DNA of 64,000 nt from Bhargavaea cecembensis (GTDB lineage: Bacteria > Bacillota > Bacilli > Bacillales_A > Planococcaceae): the NCBI RefSeq assembly GCF_001619585.1, contig NZ_LQNT01000013.1, forward strand, positions 1 through 64,000, in the 5' to 3' direction. The position numbers were made by a program, and so were the translations under genes. The notes below the pieces were generated by a model that made no database searches, had not been told where the DNA came from, and saw only the letters and a list, made by a program, of their open reading frames with translations. Below are positions 41,323 to 49,346 of the stretch, one piece after another. Position 1 is the first letter of the stretch, and the number at the start of each line of letters is the position of its first letter.

Positions 41323-42834
41323 ATGAAACCGATTTATATAAAGCAGACATTCGAGCAGGACTGGGTCCGCATGTTCCAGAATATCGCCAACCTGTTCTAT
41401 GAGGAAACCGAAATGGTGAAGGAAAATCCGGAAGACGGCGTCTCCATCTCGATGGATTGGACTGAAGAAGACGGCGTGATCCGCGGAGAGGCCGTCCTTC
41501 ATGACGGACAGGCTGAATTCATGGCTCACTATGTAGAAGCGGCTGTACACGGCGGCGATCCGAAAGCCAAGAAGCGCCAGCTGAAGCGGGTGCTTTCCCA
41601 TGTTTTCCTCGATGTTCTTGAACAGTCGACGGGACTGATCCAGCCGTGGGGCATACTGACCGGCATGCGCCCGACAAAGCTGTACCACAAAATGCGCCGT
41701 CAGGGACTCACGCACGAGGAAATTGCGGATCGGCTGATCAGCGATTACCGCATCACGCCGGAGAAGATCGAGCTGATGAAAGATATCGTCGCACGGCAGC
41801 TGAAGATGATCCCGGATCTTGACCGGATCGGCGAGGAAGTCAGCGTCTACATCGGCATCCCGTTTTGCCCGACGAAGTGTGCCTATTGCACCTTCCCGGC
41901 CTATGCACTGCCGCGGCGCGGCACTCGCGTCCAGTCGTTCCTGGACGGCCTTCATGTGGAAATTGAAGAGATCGGTGCCTGGCTGAAAGAGCGCGGCATT
42001 AAAGTGACGTCCGTCTACTTTGGCGGCGGCACGCCGACCTCAATCGAGGCGCATGAGATGGACGCACTCTACGAGACGCTTTACAAGTCATTCCCGGACA
42101 TCGAAAACGTCCGTGAGATCACGGTCGAAGCGGGGCGTCCGGACACGATTACGCCGGAGAAGATCGACGTTCTGAAAAAGTGGAACATTGACCGGATCAG
42201 CGTCAATCCCCAGTCATACACAGACGAGACGCTGAAGGCGATCGGCCGGTTCCACACGGTGCAGGAGACGATCGACAAGTTCCACCTTTCCCGCGAGATG
42301 GGCATGAACAACATCAACATGGACCTGATCATCGGCCTGCCGAACGAAGGGACAGAGGAGTTTGCGCACTCGCTCGCCGAAACGGAAAAGCTCCAGCCGG
42401 AATCGCTCACCGTCCATACACTGTCATTCAAGCGGGCGTCCGAGATGACACGCAACCGCTGGAAGTACAAAGTGGCCGACCGCGACACCGTCGTCAACAT
42501 GATGCATATGGCACAAAACTGGACCGCACGGAACGGATATGTCCCGTACTACCTGTACCGCCAGAAAAACATCCTCGGCAACCTCGAGAACGTCGGTTAT
42601 TCCAAGCCGGGCGAAGAAAGCATCTACAACATCGTCATCATGGAAGAAGTCCAGACGATCATCGGTCTCGGCTGCGGCGCTTCAAGCAAGTTTGTCCATC
42701 CGGAAACCGGCCGCATCACCCAGTTCCACAACCCGAAAGACCCGTCCGCGTACATCCTGAGCTATTCGGAATCAATTGACAAAAAGCTCGAGATGCTGGA
42801 CGAGCTGTTCGGCGGAGCGGTGCCGGCAAAATAA
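41323..42834 (+). CDS. hemZ: HemZ, radical SAM coproporphyrinogen III oxidase-like protein
   Basis: A 503-residue radical SAM enzyme. The cluster motif is C182-P-T-K-C186-A-Y-C189 (IPFCPTKCAYC), followed by VYFGGGTPTS, the SAM-binding GGGTP loop, and the HemN-type C-terminal domain. The N-terminal 160 residues are the extension specific to HemZ. It is assigned to anaerobic coproporphyrinogen oxidation in B. subtilis, though HemN/HemW relatives may be heme chaperones. ATG at 41323 follows AAGGAG; the frame from 41245 has no site. In B. subtilis hemZ also lies in the yha region. Confidence 0.92.
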   Translation: MKPIYIKQTFEQDWVRMFQNIANLFYEETEMVKENPEDGVSISMDWTEEDGVIRGEAVLHDGQAEFMAHYVEAAVHGGDPKAKKRQLKRVLSHVFLDVLEQSTGLIQPWGILTGMRPTKLYHKMRRQGLTHEEIADRLISDYRITPEKIELMKDIVARQLKMIPDLDRIGEEVSVYIGIPFCPTKCAYCTFPAYALPRRGTRVQSFLDGLHVEIEEIGAWLKERGIKVTSVYFGGGTPTSIEAHEMDALYETLYKSFPDIENVREITVEAGRPDTITPEKIDVLKKWNIDRISVNPQSYTDETLKAIGRFHTVQETIDKFHLSREMGMNNINMDLIIGLPNEGTEEFAHSLAETEKLQPESLTVHTLSFKRASEMTRNRWKYKVADRDTVVNMMHMAQNWTARNGYVPYYLYRQKNILGNLENVGYSKPGEESIYNIVIMEEVQTIIGLGCGASSKFVHPETGRITQFHNPKDPSAYILSYSESIDKKLEMLDELFGGAVPAK

Positions 42835-42852
42835 AGATGTCCCAGGAAATAC

Positions 42853-42890
42853 GAGAGACCAAACCAGTTTGCGGTTTGGTCTCTTTTCTC
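42853..42890. terminator. Bidirectional terminator between hemZ and the VOC protein gene
   Basis: GAGACCAAACC/GGTTTGGTCTC stem and a TCTTTTCTC tail; the last bases overlap the VOC stop codon. Confidence 0.85.
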
Positions 42891-43299
42891 ATTTGTTGGG
42901 GTTTTCTCCGAGGTAATCCGGGTGGAAAGGCGAGCCCGGATCTTCTTCCACGACGCTGAACGTGTTGCCGTCCAGGTCAAAGAAGTCGAAGTATTTCATG
43001 CCGTTTTCCTCTTTGATCGGCGTGGTGACGACCGCGCGGGTACTGAGTTGAAGGTGAAGTGCGCGGGCATCCGGCACGAGCAGGTTGAAAAACACATGCC
43101 GCTCTTTTTCATCCAACAAGAATTCCGTGCCCTGATGGGTTTTCGTGCGCACGAGGGCAAGCTGTGCGGAGCCGTCCGGCAGCGCATAGCCGATGCCGCC
43201 TTCCCATTCGCCGATCCGCCTGAGTCCGAGATGGGATTCATACCAATCGGCAGAGTGGTTTAAGTCCGATACCGGGACAAAGATGCCTCCGATTTTCAT
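42889..43299 (-). CDS. VOC-family (glyoxalase/bleomycin resistance) protein
   Basis: A 136-residue protein with the paired beta-alpha-beta-beta-beta modules of the vicinal oxygen chelate superfamily: FVPVSDLNHSADWYESHLGL in the first half and FDFFDLDGNTFSVVEE in the second, with a terminal metal-ligand glutamate. Substrate unknown; members isomerise or cleave small molecules or sequester antibiotics. The ATG at 43299 follows GGGAGG at ideal spacing; the longer frame to 43383 lacks a site. Confidence 0.82.
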   Translation of the reverse strand: MKIGGIFVPVSDLNHSADWYESHLGLRRIGEWEGGIGYALPDGSAQLALVRTKTHQGTEFLLDEKERHVFFNLLVPDARALHLQLSTRAVVTTPIKEENGMKYFDFFDLDGNTFSVVEEDPGSPFHPDYLGENPNK

Positions 43300-43488
43300 T
43301 TTGAATTCCTCCCTGAGACAATCATTCCATTTCATTATAGCGAATCCGAGAGTTCTGATGGTGGTATAGCCACTCGTCATCAACCAGTTTCTTATAAATT
43401 CTGACTTAAATAAAGGGAAACGCCTGAACGGTACCGAAAGGCTATAGTGGTGAACGACTATTCATATCTATAGGAAGAGGTGTCGTTT

Positions 43489-44271
43489 TTGGCATACGAA
43501 ACAATCCGGCTTGAACGGGACGGCAAGCTGGCCCGTGTCGTGATGAATCGCCCCGACAAGATGAATGCAATGAACAGCACGATGATGAAGGAACTTGCCG
43601 ATGCATTTGAAGAACTAAAAGAGGACCGCTCCGTTCAGGTCGTCATCCTGAAAGGCGAAGGCCGTGCGTTTTCCGCGGGCGGCGACATCAAGGAGATGAT
43701 CGACCCGGAAAGCCCGATGGACCTGAGTGTCGTCATGAAAGACGTCAGCCGCCTGGCGATCGCGCTCTATACGCTGCCGCAGATCACCATCGCCTCGGTG
43801 CATGGCGCAGCAGCGGGCCTTGGATTCAGCATCGTCCTTGCGTGCGATGTGATCATCGCGGAACAGTCGTCGAAGCTTGCGATGAACTTTATCGGGATCG
43901 GCCTCGTGCCGGATGGCGGCGGCCACTTCTTCCTGAAGGAGCGCATCGGCGTTCCGAAAGCGAAGCAGATGATCTGGGCGGGCGATGTCATGCCGGCCGA
44001 GCAGGCGGCAGGTTGGGGACTGATCGACGAGGTTGCTCAGGACGGCACCGCCCATAAAGAATCGGAAGGGATGGCGCAGAAGCTCCTGTCCACACCGATT
44101 AGTGCCATGATCGCATCGAAGGGCATCCTCCACACGTCCCGCCTGGAGGAGCTGCGGAGCGTTCTCGAGCTCGAGGCCGATGCCCAGCAGGCGATGAAGG
44201 AAACTGCCGATCATAAAGAAGGCATCAAGGCGTTCCTTGAGAAACGCAAGCCGGCATTTACAGGACAATAA
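43489..44271 (+). CDS. yhaR: Enoyl-CoA hydratase/isomerase family protein, YhaR-like
   Basis: A 260-residue crotonase-fold enzyme acting on acyl-CoA. The oxyanion-hole segments FSAGGDIKEM and HGAAAGLGFSIVLACD are conserved, with MNFIGIGLVPDGG downstream. The likely start is TTG at 43489, eight bases after GGAAGAGG; GTG at 43480 overlaps that site. It precedes the transporter and yhaONM genes as YhaR does in B. subtilis. Whether it is a hydratase or an isomerase cannot be told. Confidence 0.85.
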   Translation: MAYETIRLERDGKLARVVMNRPDKMNAMNSTMMKELADAFEELKEDRSVQVVILKGEGRAFSAGGDIKEMIDPESPMDLSVVMKDVSRLAIALYTLPQITIASVHGAAAGLGFSIVLACDVIIAEQSSKLAMNFIGIGLVPDGGGHFFLKERIGVPKAKQMIWAGDVMPAEQAAGWGLIDEVAQDGTAHKESEGMAQKLLSTPISAMIASKGILHTSRLEELRSVLELEADAQQAMKETADHKEGIKAFLEKRKPAFTGQ

Positions 44272-44277
44272 AAATAG

Positions 44278-44320
44278 GAAACCCGCAGCATCCGTCAAGT
44301 CGGATGCTGCGGGTTTTTTT
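44278..44320. terminator. Terminator of the yhaR-like gene, shared with the yhzD-like gene
   Basis: AACCCGCAGCATCCG/CGGATGCTGCGGGTT perfect 15-bp stem with TTTTTTT. Confidence 0.92.
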
Positions 44321-44324
44321 CGTA

Positions 44325-44510
44325 TCAGGAATGGAACAGCAGCAGCTTGCCTTCCGGAGAAGCAAGGCGGTGAGTCTGCTCGGACAATTCCTTTTCCTCA
44401 AGGAGGGCGCGTCCCTTTTCCTTCGCCGCGTCGTCATGTTCCGCCTGGAACGATTCCTCCGTGATCAGTTCCCCGTCCTGCTTGTATGCCGTCAGTTTGT
44501 ACGTTCGCAT
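44325..44510 (-). CDS. YhzD-like small protein, 61 aa
   Basis: A 61-residue protein of the YhzD type (MRTYKLTAYKQDGELITEES opening with a helical Glu/Lys-rich end). AAAGGGGG lies nine bases before the ATG. Function unknown. Convergent with the hydratase gene and divergent from the XRE-regulated operon. Confidence 0.65.
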   Translation of the reverse strand: MRTYKLTAYKQDGELITEESFQAEHDDAAKEKGRALLEEKELSEQTHRLASPEGKLLLFHS

Positions 44511-44586
44511 TTCAGCATCCCCCTTTCACTTCTATCCTCATTATAAAAGATATTCTGAAAAGATGAACGAATTTTGTAAAGGTTGC

Positions 44587-44615
44587 TTGACGTTGTGAAT
44601 AAGGTAAAGTAAGCT
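44587..44615 (+). promoter_or_regulatory. Promoter of the XRE-regulated transporter operon
   Basis: TTGACG (44587-44592), 17-base spacer, TAAGCT (44610-44615). Confidence 0.55.
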
Positions 44616-44635
44616 TTACGTAAAGGAAGCTTTAC
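44604..44635 (+). promoter_or_regulatory. Twin 16-bp palindromes, probable operator
   Basis: GTAAAGTAAGCTTTAC (44604-44619) is followed with no gap by GTAAAGGAAGCTTTAC (44620-44635). Each has perfect 6-bp arms GTAAAG/CTTTAC. The first covers the -10 box. A third half-site GTAAAG is at 44576. The XRE protein at 45104 is the natural candidate ligand. Confidence 0.6.
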
Positions 44636-44704
44636 TTCGGCCAATAGGGATGTGTAATGCTAAAGACGCCGAGTAAAGGCGCAGGAAAACAGGAGGTGGA
44701 AGAA

Positions 44705-45094
44705 ATGAAGCCGAGTGAAAGAATTTCTAAATGGTTCTTGATTGCCCTGATGCTGGTCATCGGACTCTGGGGCTTATCCAGAGTGATCAGCCAACTTCAG
44801 CACGGTGAGATCGGCTGGATTTCGGCACTTATTCCTTTTATGATGCTGATTCCCATTTACTATAATCTGATGGTCTTCCCGCATTGGGACAGAAAGGATG
44901 AACGATGGCGCCGAATTACCGAACGTTCGTCCTTCTACAGTTCCCAAATCCTCATCGTCGCGCTCGCTGTCCTGATTACGGTAATGGCATCGAACCCGAC
45001 CGATTGGACGGCGCTGCAGGCCGTGTTTGGGATCTTTGTATTTTACGGACTGACCCACACACTGGTCACGATTGTCTTGACGAGAAGGATGTAG
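44705..45094 (+). CDS. Membrane protein of the XRE-regulated operon, 129 aa
   Basis: A 129-residue protein with four hydrophobic helices (near 10-27, 37-52, 75-93 and 100-122). No known family recognised. It is the first gene of an operon that continues with an XRE regulator, another membrane protein and an ABC exporter. AGGAGGTGG precedes the ATG at 44705; a longer frame from 44657 lacks a site. Confidence 0.7.
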   Translation: MKPSERISKWFLIALMLVIGLWGLSRVISQLQHGEIGWISALIPFMMLIPIYYNLMVFPHWDRKDERWRRITERSSFYSSQILIVALAVLITVMASNPTDWTALQAVFGIFVFYGLTHTLVTIVLTRRM

Positions 45095-45103
45095 GAGGCG
45101 GCC

Positions 45104-45301
45104 ATGAAAAACTATATCAAAGACAATCGGTCCGAGCGGGGGATGACGCAGGACGATCTGGCCGAGGCGCTCGGCGTATCCAGGCAGACGATCATCTCGC
45201 TGGAGAAAGGGCGGTACAATCCGTCGCTTGAATTGGCATTCAAGCTGGCTGCCGTGTTCGGCTGCCGTATCGAAGACTTATTTGATCCGGAGGAGGAGTG
45301 A
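45104..45301 (+). CDS. XRE-family small HTH regulator
   Basis: A 65-residue DNA-binding protein consisting of one helix-turn-helix (TQDDLAEALGVSRQTIISLE at about 15-34) and a short helix pair ending in EDLFDPEEE. This YgzD/YvaO-like type usually regulates its own transporter-like operon. It lies between two small membrane protein genes, and the twin palindromes at 44604-44635 are the probable target. AGGAGG precedes the ATG at 45104. Confidence 0.85.
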   Translation: MKNYIKDNRSERGMTQDDLAEALGVSRQTIISLEKGRYNPSLELAFKLAAVFGCRIEDLFDPEEE

Positions 45302-45303
45302 CC

Positions 45304-45615
45304 ATGTACGAAGGGTTTGAACTCGGTTCGTTTCTGGCAGGCCTGCCGCTTGGTCTGGCAATCGCGGGAATTGTCCTGTTCTTCAGCTGGAGGAAAGGAA
45401 AGAAGGAGCGGCGATACGACGAACGGTTTTATGCAATCCACAATTGGGCCAGGTCGTTTTCCTGGGTGGTGACGACTATTGTGATCCTCGTTGCCTGGAC
45501 AGTCGTGATGATCATCGAACCGGTCGGGACGGCATTCTTTGTCCTGATGACGGTCTATATGCTGCACATGATTTCATATATTGTCGGCGCGGCCATCGCC
45601 TCGAACAAGCATTAA
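45304..45615 (+). CDS. Membrane protein of the XRE-regulated operon, 103 aa
   Basis: A 103-residue protein with three membrane segments (around 8-26, 48-68 and 74-95) and a basic loop RKGKKERRYDE between the first two. The ATG at 45304 lies six bases after GGAGGAG; it begins two bases after the XRE stop codon, so translation is coupled. No family recognised; the adjacent ABC genes suggest a role with the exporter. Confidence 0.68.
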   Translation: MYEGFELGSFLAGLPLGLAIAGIVLFFSWRKGKKERRYDERFYAIHNWARSFSWVVTTIVILVAWTVVMIIEPVGTAFFVLMTVYMLHMISYIVGAAIASNKH

Positions 45616-45667
45616 TCTGAAACCTGCAGCGGGAACGGACCGTAAAGGAAATGAAAGGGGAGAGATC

Positions 45668-46567
45668 ATGGCGCTCGAATTAAATCACGTAACGAAGAAG
45701 TTCGGGGAGTTTACGGCGGTCGACAATCTGTCGCTTGCCATCGGGGAGGGAACGATGTACGGATTCCTCGGAGCGAACGGCGCGGGCAAGACGACAACGT
45801 TCCGGATGATCCTCGGGCTCCTTAACACGACACAAGGACGCATCACCTGGAAGGGGCAGCCAATCGATTACGGTACAAGTCACACCATCGGTTACTTGCC
45901 GGAAGAACGCGGGCTGTATCCAAAGATGAAGGTTGAAGAGCAGCTCATCTTTCTCGGTGAACTCCGCGGCATGAAGCGGAGCGATGCAAAGGCCGCGATC
46001 CGGAAGTGGCTGGACCGCTTTGAAGTTCCCCAGTACTTGAATAAAAAAGTTGAGGAGCTTTCGAAAGGGAACCAGCAAAAAATCCAGGTAATCGCAGCAC
46101 TCATGCATAATCCGGAGCTGGTCATCCTTGATGAACCGTTTTCCGGCCTCGACCCGGTCAATGTCGAGATGCTGAAAGGCGCAGTCAAGGACGTCCGAGA
46201 CCAGGGAGCGACGATCGTGTTCTCCAGCCACCGGATGGACCACGTTGAGGAGCTGTGCGAACAGCTCAGCATCGTTCACAAAGGGCAGCAGATCGTGGAA
46301 GGGTCCCTGCGCGATGTCAAGCGGTCGTTCGGCCGGCAGAATGTACGGATCCGCTCCGACCATGACCTGACAGGGCTGCAGTCCGTACCGGGTGTCCGGA
46401 ATGCTTCCTATGCACTTAATGGGGCGGTCTTCCAGGTGACGGATGACGAGACGGCGCACGAGTTGCTGCAGGAAGCACTGAAGGCCGGCCCGGTCCGCCA
46501 CTTCAGCATCGAGGAACCGTCTCTGCAGGATATCTTCATTGCGAAAGTGGGGAACGAGCATGCGTGA
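45668..46567 (+). CDS. yhaQ: ABC transporter ATPase, YhaQ/NatA-like
   Basis: A 299-residue ATPase. Walker A GANGAGKTT, signature LSKGNQQKI and Walker B LVILDEPF are all intact, followed by the about 80-residue C-terminal extension characteristic of NatA-type subunits. With the overlapping permease gene it forms a NatAB-like exporter, related to the sodium efflux systems of Bacillus and to YhaQP. ATG at 45668 follows AAAGGGGAG by six bases. Confidence 0.88.
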   Translation: MALELNHVTKKFGEFTAVDNLSLAIGEGTMYGFLGANGAGKTTTFRMILGLLNTTQGRITWKGQPIDYGTSHTIGYLPEERGLYPKMKVEEQLIFLGELRGMKRSDAKAAIRKWLDRFEVPQYLNKKVEELSKGNQQKIQVIAALMHNPELVILDEPFSGLDPVNVEMLKGAVKDVRDQGATIVFSSHRMDHVEELCEQLSIVHKGQQIVEGSLRDVKRSFGRQNVRIRSDHDLTGLQSVPGVRNASYALNGAVFQVTDDETAHELLQEALKAGPVRHFSIEEPSLQDIFIAKVGNEHA

Positions 46568-47819
46568 TTTCTGGATCATCTTTAAGCAAGCCTTCATGAG
46601 CAAGGCGAAGTCCAAGACCTTCCTCATTACAACAGCCGTGGTTGTCGCGGGCATCTTCCTGCTGGCGAACATCACGACGATCATCGAGGCGTTTGACAGC
46701 GGTGAGGAAGAGAATACGGCGATCCCGGTTGTGACTGACAACGAAGCGCTCGTGGACCGGCTCGGCCAGCAGCTTACGGCAATGGGCGAGGAAACTGAAT
46801 TTGAAGTGACGGGTGATTCCCGTGATGCGCTTGAAGATCAGCTGAAAGAAGGCGAAATTAATTCATTCCTGATCCTCCAGGTACCGGGCGGCGATTCAAT
46901 CCAAGCGGAATATGTGTCGGAAAGCTCGGAGATGTTCGGCTTCCCGATGATGCTTCAGGAAGCGCTGCAGTCGTTGCAGACCGAAATGCGGGCAGCCGAG
47001 ATGGAACTCGCACCTGAACAGGCTGGGGCGCTCTTCGAACCGGTCGGTTTTGAGCAGACGGCGGTTACTGCTTCCGGCAAGACGGAAGAGGAAATGAACC
47101 AGGCGCGCATCCTCGTGTATGTGCTCATGTTCCTCATCTACTTTGCGGTCATCATGTACTCCAACATGATTGCGATGGAAGTGGCGACCGAAAAATCCTC
47201 CCGGGTTATGGAGATCCTGATCTCCAGCGTTTCCCCGGTGAAGCACATGTTTGCGAAAGTGCTTGGCATCGGAATGCTTGGCCTGACTCAGATGCTGCTA
47301 TTCGGATTAGCCGGATACCTGGCGATCAGGTCGTCTTCTTCCGTATCCGATCTTTCCGAGAGCTTCTTTTCGGAGATGGGTCTCGGGGACATCGCGGCGG
47401 GCACTATTATCTATGCAATCTTGTTCTTCGTCCTCGGATATTTCCTCTATGCGGTGCTTGCGGCGCTCCTCGGGTCGCTTGTGAGCCGTACAGAGGACGT
47501 CACCTCGCTCGTCACTCCTCTTACGATGATTATCGTAGTGGCATTCATTATCGCGGCGATGGGGCTCTCTACGCCTGACGCTGCATTCGTAACGTATTCC
47601 TCTTATGTGCCGTTTTTTGCACCTCTTGTCATGTTCCTGCGTGTCGGGTTGCTCGACCTCCCTTGGTGGGAGCCGGCGCTCGCCATCGGGCTGATGGTGC
47701 TGACGATTGCGGTGCTGGGCTGGTTCGGCGCTCGCGTCTACAAGGGCGGTGTCCTCATGTATGGCCCGTCCCGCTCGCTGAAAGACCTGAAAAAGGCGCT
47801 TCAGCTGGGGAAAGAATAA
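46560..47819 (+). CDS. yhaP: ABC transporter permease, YhaP/NatB-like
   Basis: A 419-residue NatB-type permease: an N-terminal helix (FLITTAVVVAGIFLLANIT), an extracellular domain of about 150 residues (to about residue 165), then five to six helices. It overlaps the ATPase gene by eight bases. The segment EKSSRVMEILISSVSP is the family's coupling-helix region. A strong terminator follows. Substrate is most likely Na+ or a toxic small molecule; the sequence does not decide. Confidence 0.87.
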   Translation: MRDFWIIFKQAFMSKAKSKTFLITTAVVVAGIFLLANITTIIEAFDSGEEENTAIPVVTDNEALVDRLGQQLTAMGEETEFEVTGDSRDALEDQLKEGEINSFLILQVPGGDSIQAEYVSESSEMFGFPMMLQEALQSLQTEMRAAEMELAPEQAGALFEPVGFEQTAVTASGKTEEEMNQARILVYVLMFLIYFAVIMYSNMIAMEVATEKSSRVMEILISSVSPVKHMFAKVLGIGMLGLTQMLLFGLAGYLAIRSSSSVSDLSESFFSEMGLGDIAAGTIIYAILFFVLGYFLYAVLAALLGSLVSRTEDVTSLVTPLTMIIVVAFIIAAMGLSTPDAAFVTYSSYVPFFAPLVMFLRVGLLDLPWWEPALAIGLMVLTIAVLGWFGARVYKGGVLMYGPSRSLKDLKKALQLGKE

Positions 47820-47829
47820 GAGATTTCCG

Positions 47830-47852
47830 CCCCCGCTCCGGCGGGGGTTTTT
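47830..47852 (+). terminator. Terminator of the XRE/yhaQP operon
   Basis: CCCCCGC/GCGGGGG stem with a TCCG loop and TTTTT, ten bases after the stop. Confidence 0.9.
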
Positions 47853-47866
47853 CTATTGGAGCGGAT

Positions 47867-48004
47867 GAAAGTGACGAAAGGGCGTGCGAAAGTGACGAAT
47901 GACTGCTTGAAAGTGACGAAAGAGCTTCCGAAAGTGACGAATGACTGCTTGAAAGTGACGAAAGAGCTTCCGAAAGTGACGAATCCCGTTCTGAAAGTGA
48001 CGAA
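47867..48004. repeat. Intergenic array of seven 21-bp units
   Basis: The core GAAAGTGACGAA starts at 47867, 47888, 47909, 47930, 47951, 47972 and 47993, exactly 21 bases apart. The nine intervening bases vary; the spacers TGACTGCTT and AGAGCTTCC alternate twice, so units 2-5 also form a 42-bp duplication. It lies between the yhaP terminator and the yhaO promoter. ORFs on both strands are a by-product of the 21-base period. Confidence 0.9.
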
Positions 48005-48061
48005 CGGTCAGCCGACGGCATCATGGTGCGAATTTTGCCGGCAGGTACACGGCAAATCTCA

Positions 48062-48090
48062 TTTCCAAGCTCTCCCTGATATGATAGAAT
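48062..48090 (+). promoter_or_regulatory. Promoter of yhaO-yhaN-yhaM
   Basis: TTTCCA (48062-48067), 17-base spacer, TAGAAT (48085-48090); an overlapping TATGAT is an alternative -10. Confidence 0.5.
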
Positions 48091-48125
48091 AAGAACAAAC
48101 ATTCGCTTCGATAGGAGGTGTCCCG

Positions 48126-49346
48126 ATGACCATCCGATTCATCCATGCGGCCGACCTGCATCTGGGGAGCCCGTTCAAAGGCTTTGCCGGGCTGCCGGGC
48201 AAGATGGCGGAAAGTGTCCGCGATAGCACTTTCACGGCGTTCCGTAACCTGATCGATCATGCAGCAGAGACGCGTCCGGATTTTCTGCTGATTGCCGGAG
48301 ACATTTATGACGGTGAGGACCGGAGCCTGCGCGCGCAGGAGCAGTTCCGCCAAGGCATGGAAATACTCCGCAGGGCGGGTGTTCCCGTCTTTGTCAGCCA
48401 CGGGAACCATGACCACCTGGCGGGTTCCTGGGTCCGGTTTTCCCTGCCGGAAAATGTCCGCGTGTTCGGCCCGGAAGTGGAGACGGCGGAATTGACCATC
48501 CGCGGAACCCTTGTAAAAATCCATGGATTCAGTTATCCGGAGCGACATGTGACCGAACCGGTCATTAGTCACTATCCGCAGGCCGAAGGCGATGCCGTTG
48601 AAATCGGGATGCTTCACGGAAGCATCCGGGGAGACGAGGCGCATGACGTGTATGCCCCGTTCACAAAGGACGAGCTCCTCGCCAAGGGCTATGACTACTG
48701 GGCACTCGGTCATATCCATAAGCGCCAGGTGCTTCATGAGGAGCCGCCGATTGTCTATCCGGGCAGCCTTCAGGGCCTTCACCGGAAGGAAAGCGGCGTG
48801 AAGGGATTTTATGACGTGACGATTGGGAGGGGAACCGACTCACTCGAGTTCCTCCCCGCAGGCGCGCTGGTCTTCGGCGAAGCCGAGGTGGACTGCGTGG
48901 GCATCCGCCATGCGGACGAATGGCTGGACCGGTGCATGAATCAGGTCCGGGCATTCAGGGAAGAGAACGGCCCGGGACTGATCGACCTCCGGCTGATCGG
49001 AATCGACGAGGGTGCGGAAACGTTGTTTGGAGACGCACCAGAATCGGAATGGCTGGAGTTCATCCGGGAAGCAGCAATGCGCGACTGCCCGGATGTCGGT
49101 GTTCACCGAATGACGTGGGAACGCACTGCTGCTCCGGCGGTGCCGGGCGGGCTGTTCCGTGATGTACTGGATGAGCTCGGAAGCTGGGACGCGGCGGGAT
49201 GGAAAAACCGGATGTCCGACCTGTACGGCCATCGCCAGGCTTACCGGTTCACAGGCCGGCTGGATGAAGAGAGCATCAGGGAAATCAGGGAAGAAGCGGA
49301 GCGGCTTCTTACCGGCGGGCTCTTGAAAGGGGGGCGGGCGGAATGA
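48126..49346 (+). CDS. yhaO: DNA repair metallophosphoesterase YhaO (SbcD-like)
   Basis: A 406-residue Mre11/SbcD-type nuclease. Phosphoesterase motifs: ADLHLGSP (D10, H12), AGDIYDG, SHGNHDH and the late HIHKRQ. It probably processes DNA ends together with the AAA partner encoded next. AGGAGG precedes the ATG; the gene overlaps yhaN by four bases (ATGA), a sign of a stoichiometric complex like SbcCD. Confidence 0.92.
   Translation: MTIRFIHAADLHLGSPFKGFAGLPGKMAESVRDSTFTAFRNLIDHAAETRPDFLLIAGDIYDGEDRSLRAQEQFRQGMEILRRAGVPVFVSHGNHDHLAGSWVRFSLPENVRVFGPEVETAELTIRGTLVKIHGFSYPERHVTEPVISHYPQAEGDAVEIGMLHGSIRGDEAHDVYAPFTKDELLAKGYDYWALGHIHKRQVLHEEPPIVYPGSLQGLHRKESGVKGFYDVTIGRGTDSLEFLPAGALVFGEAEVDCVGIRHADEWLDRCMNQVRAFREENGPGLIDLRLIGIDEGAETLFGDAPESEWLEFIREAAMRDCPDVGVHRMTWERTAAPAVPGGLFRDVLDELGSWDAAGWKNRMSDLYGHRQAYRFTGRLDEESIREIREEAERLLTGGLLKGGRAE

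Noticed and set aside
47755-48102. ORFs in the 47867-48004 array with KVT and SSLSE heptads
   Set aside because: Same 21-base period effect; a terminator at 47830-47852 and a promoter at 48062 lie inside the frames.
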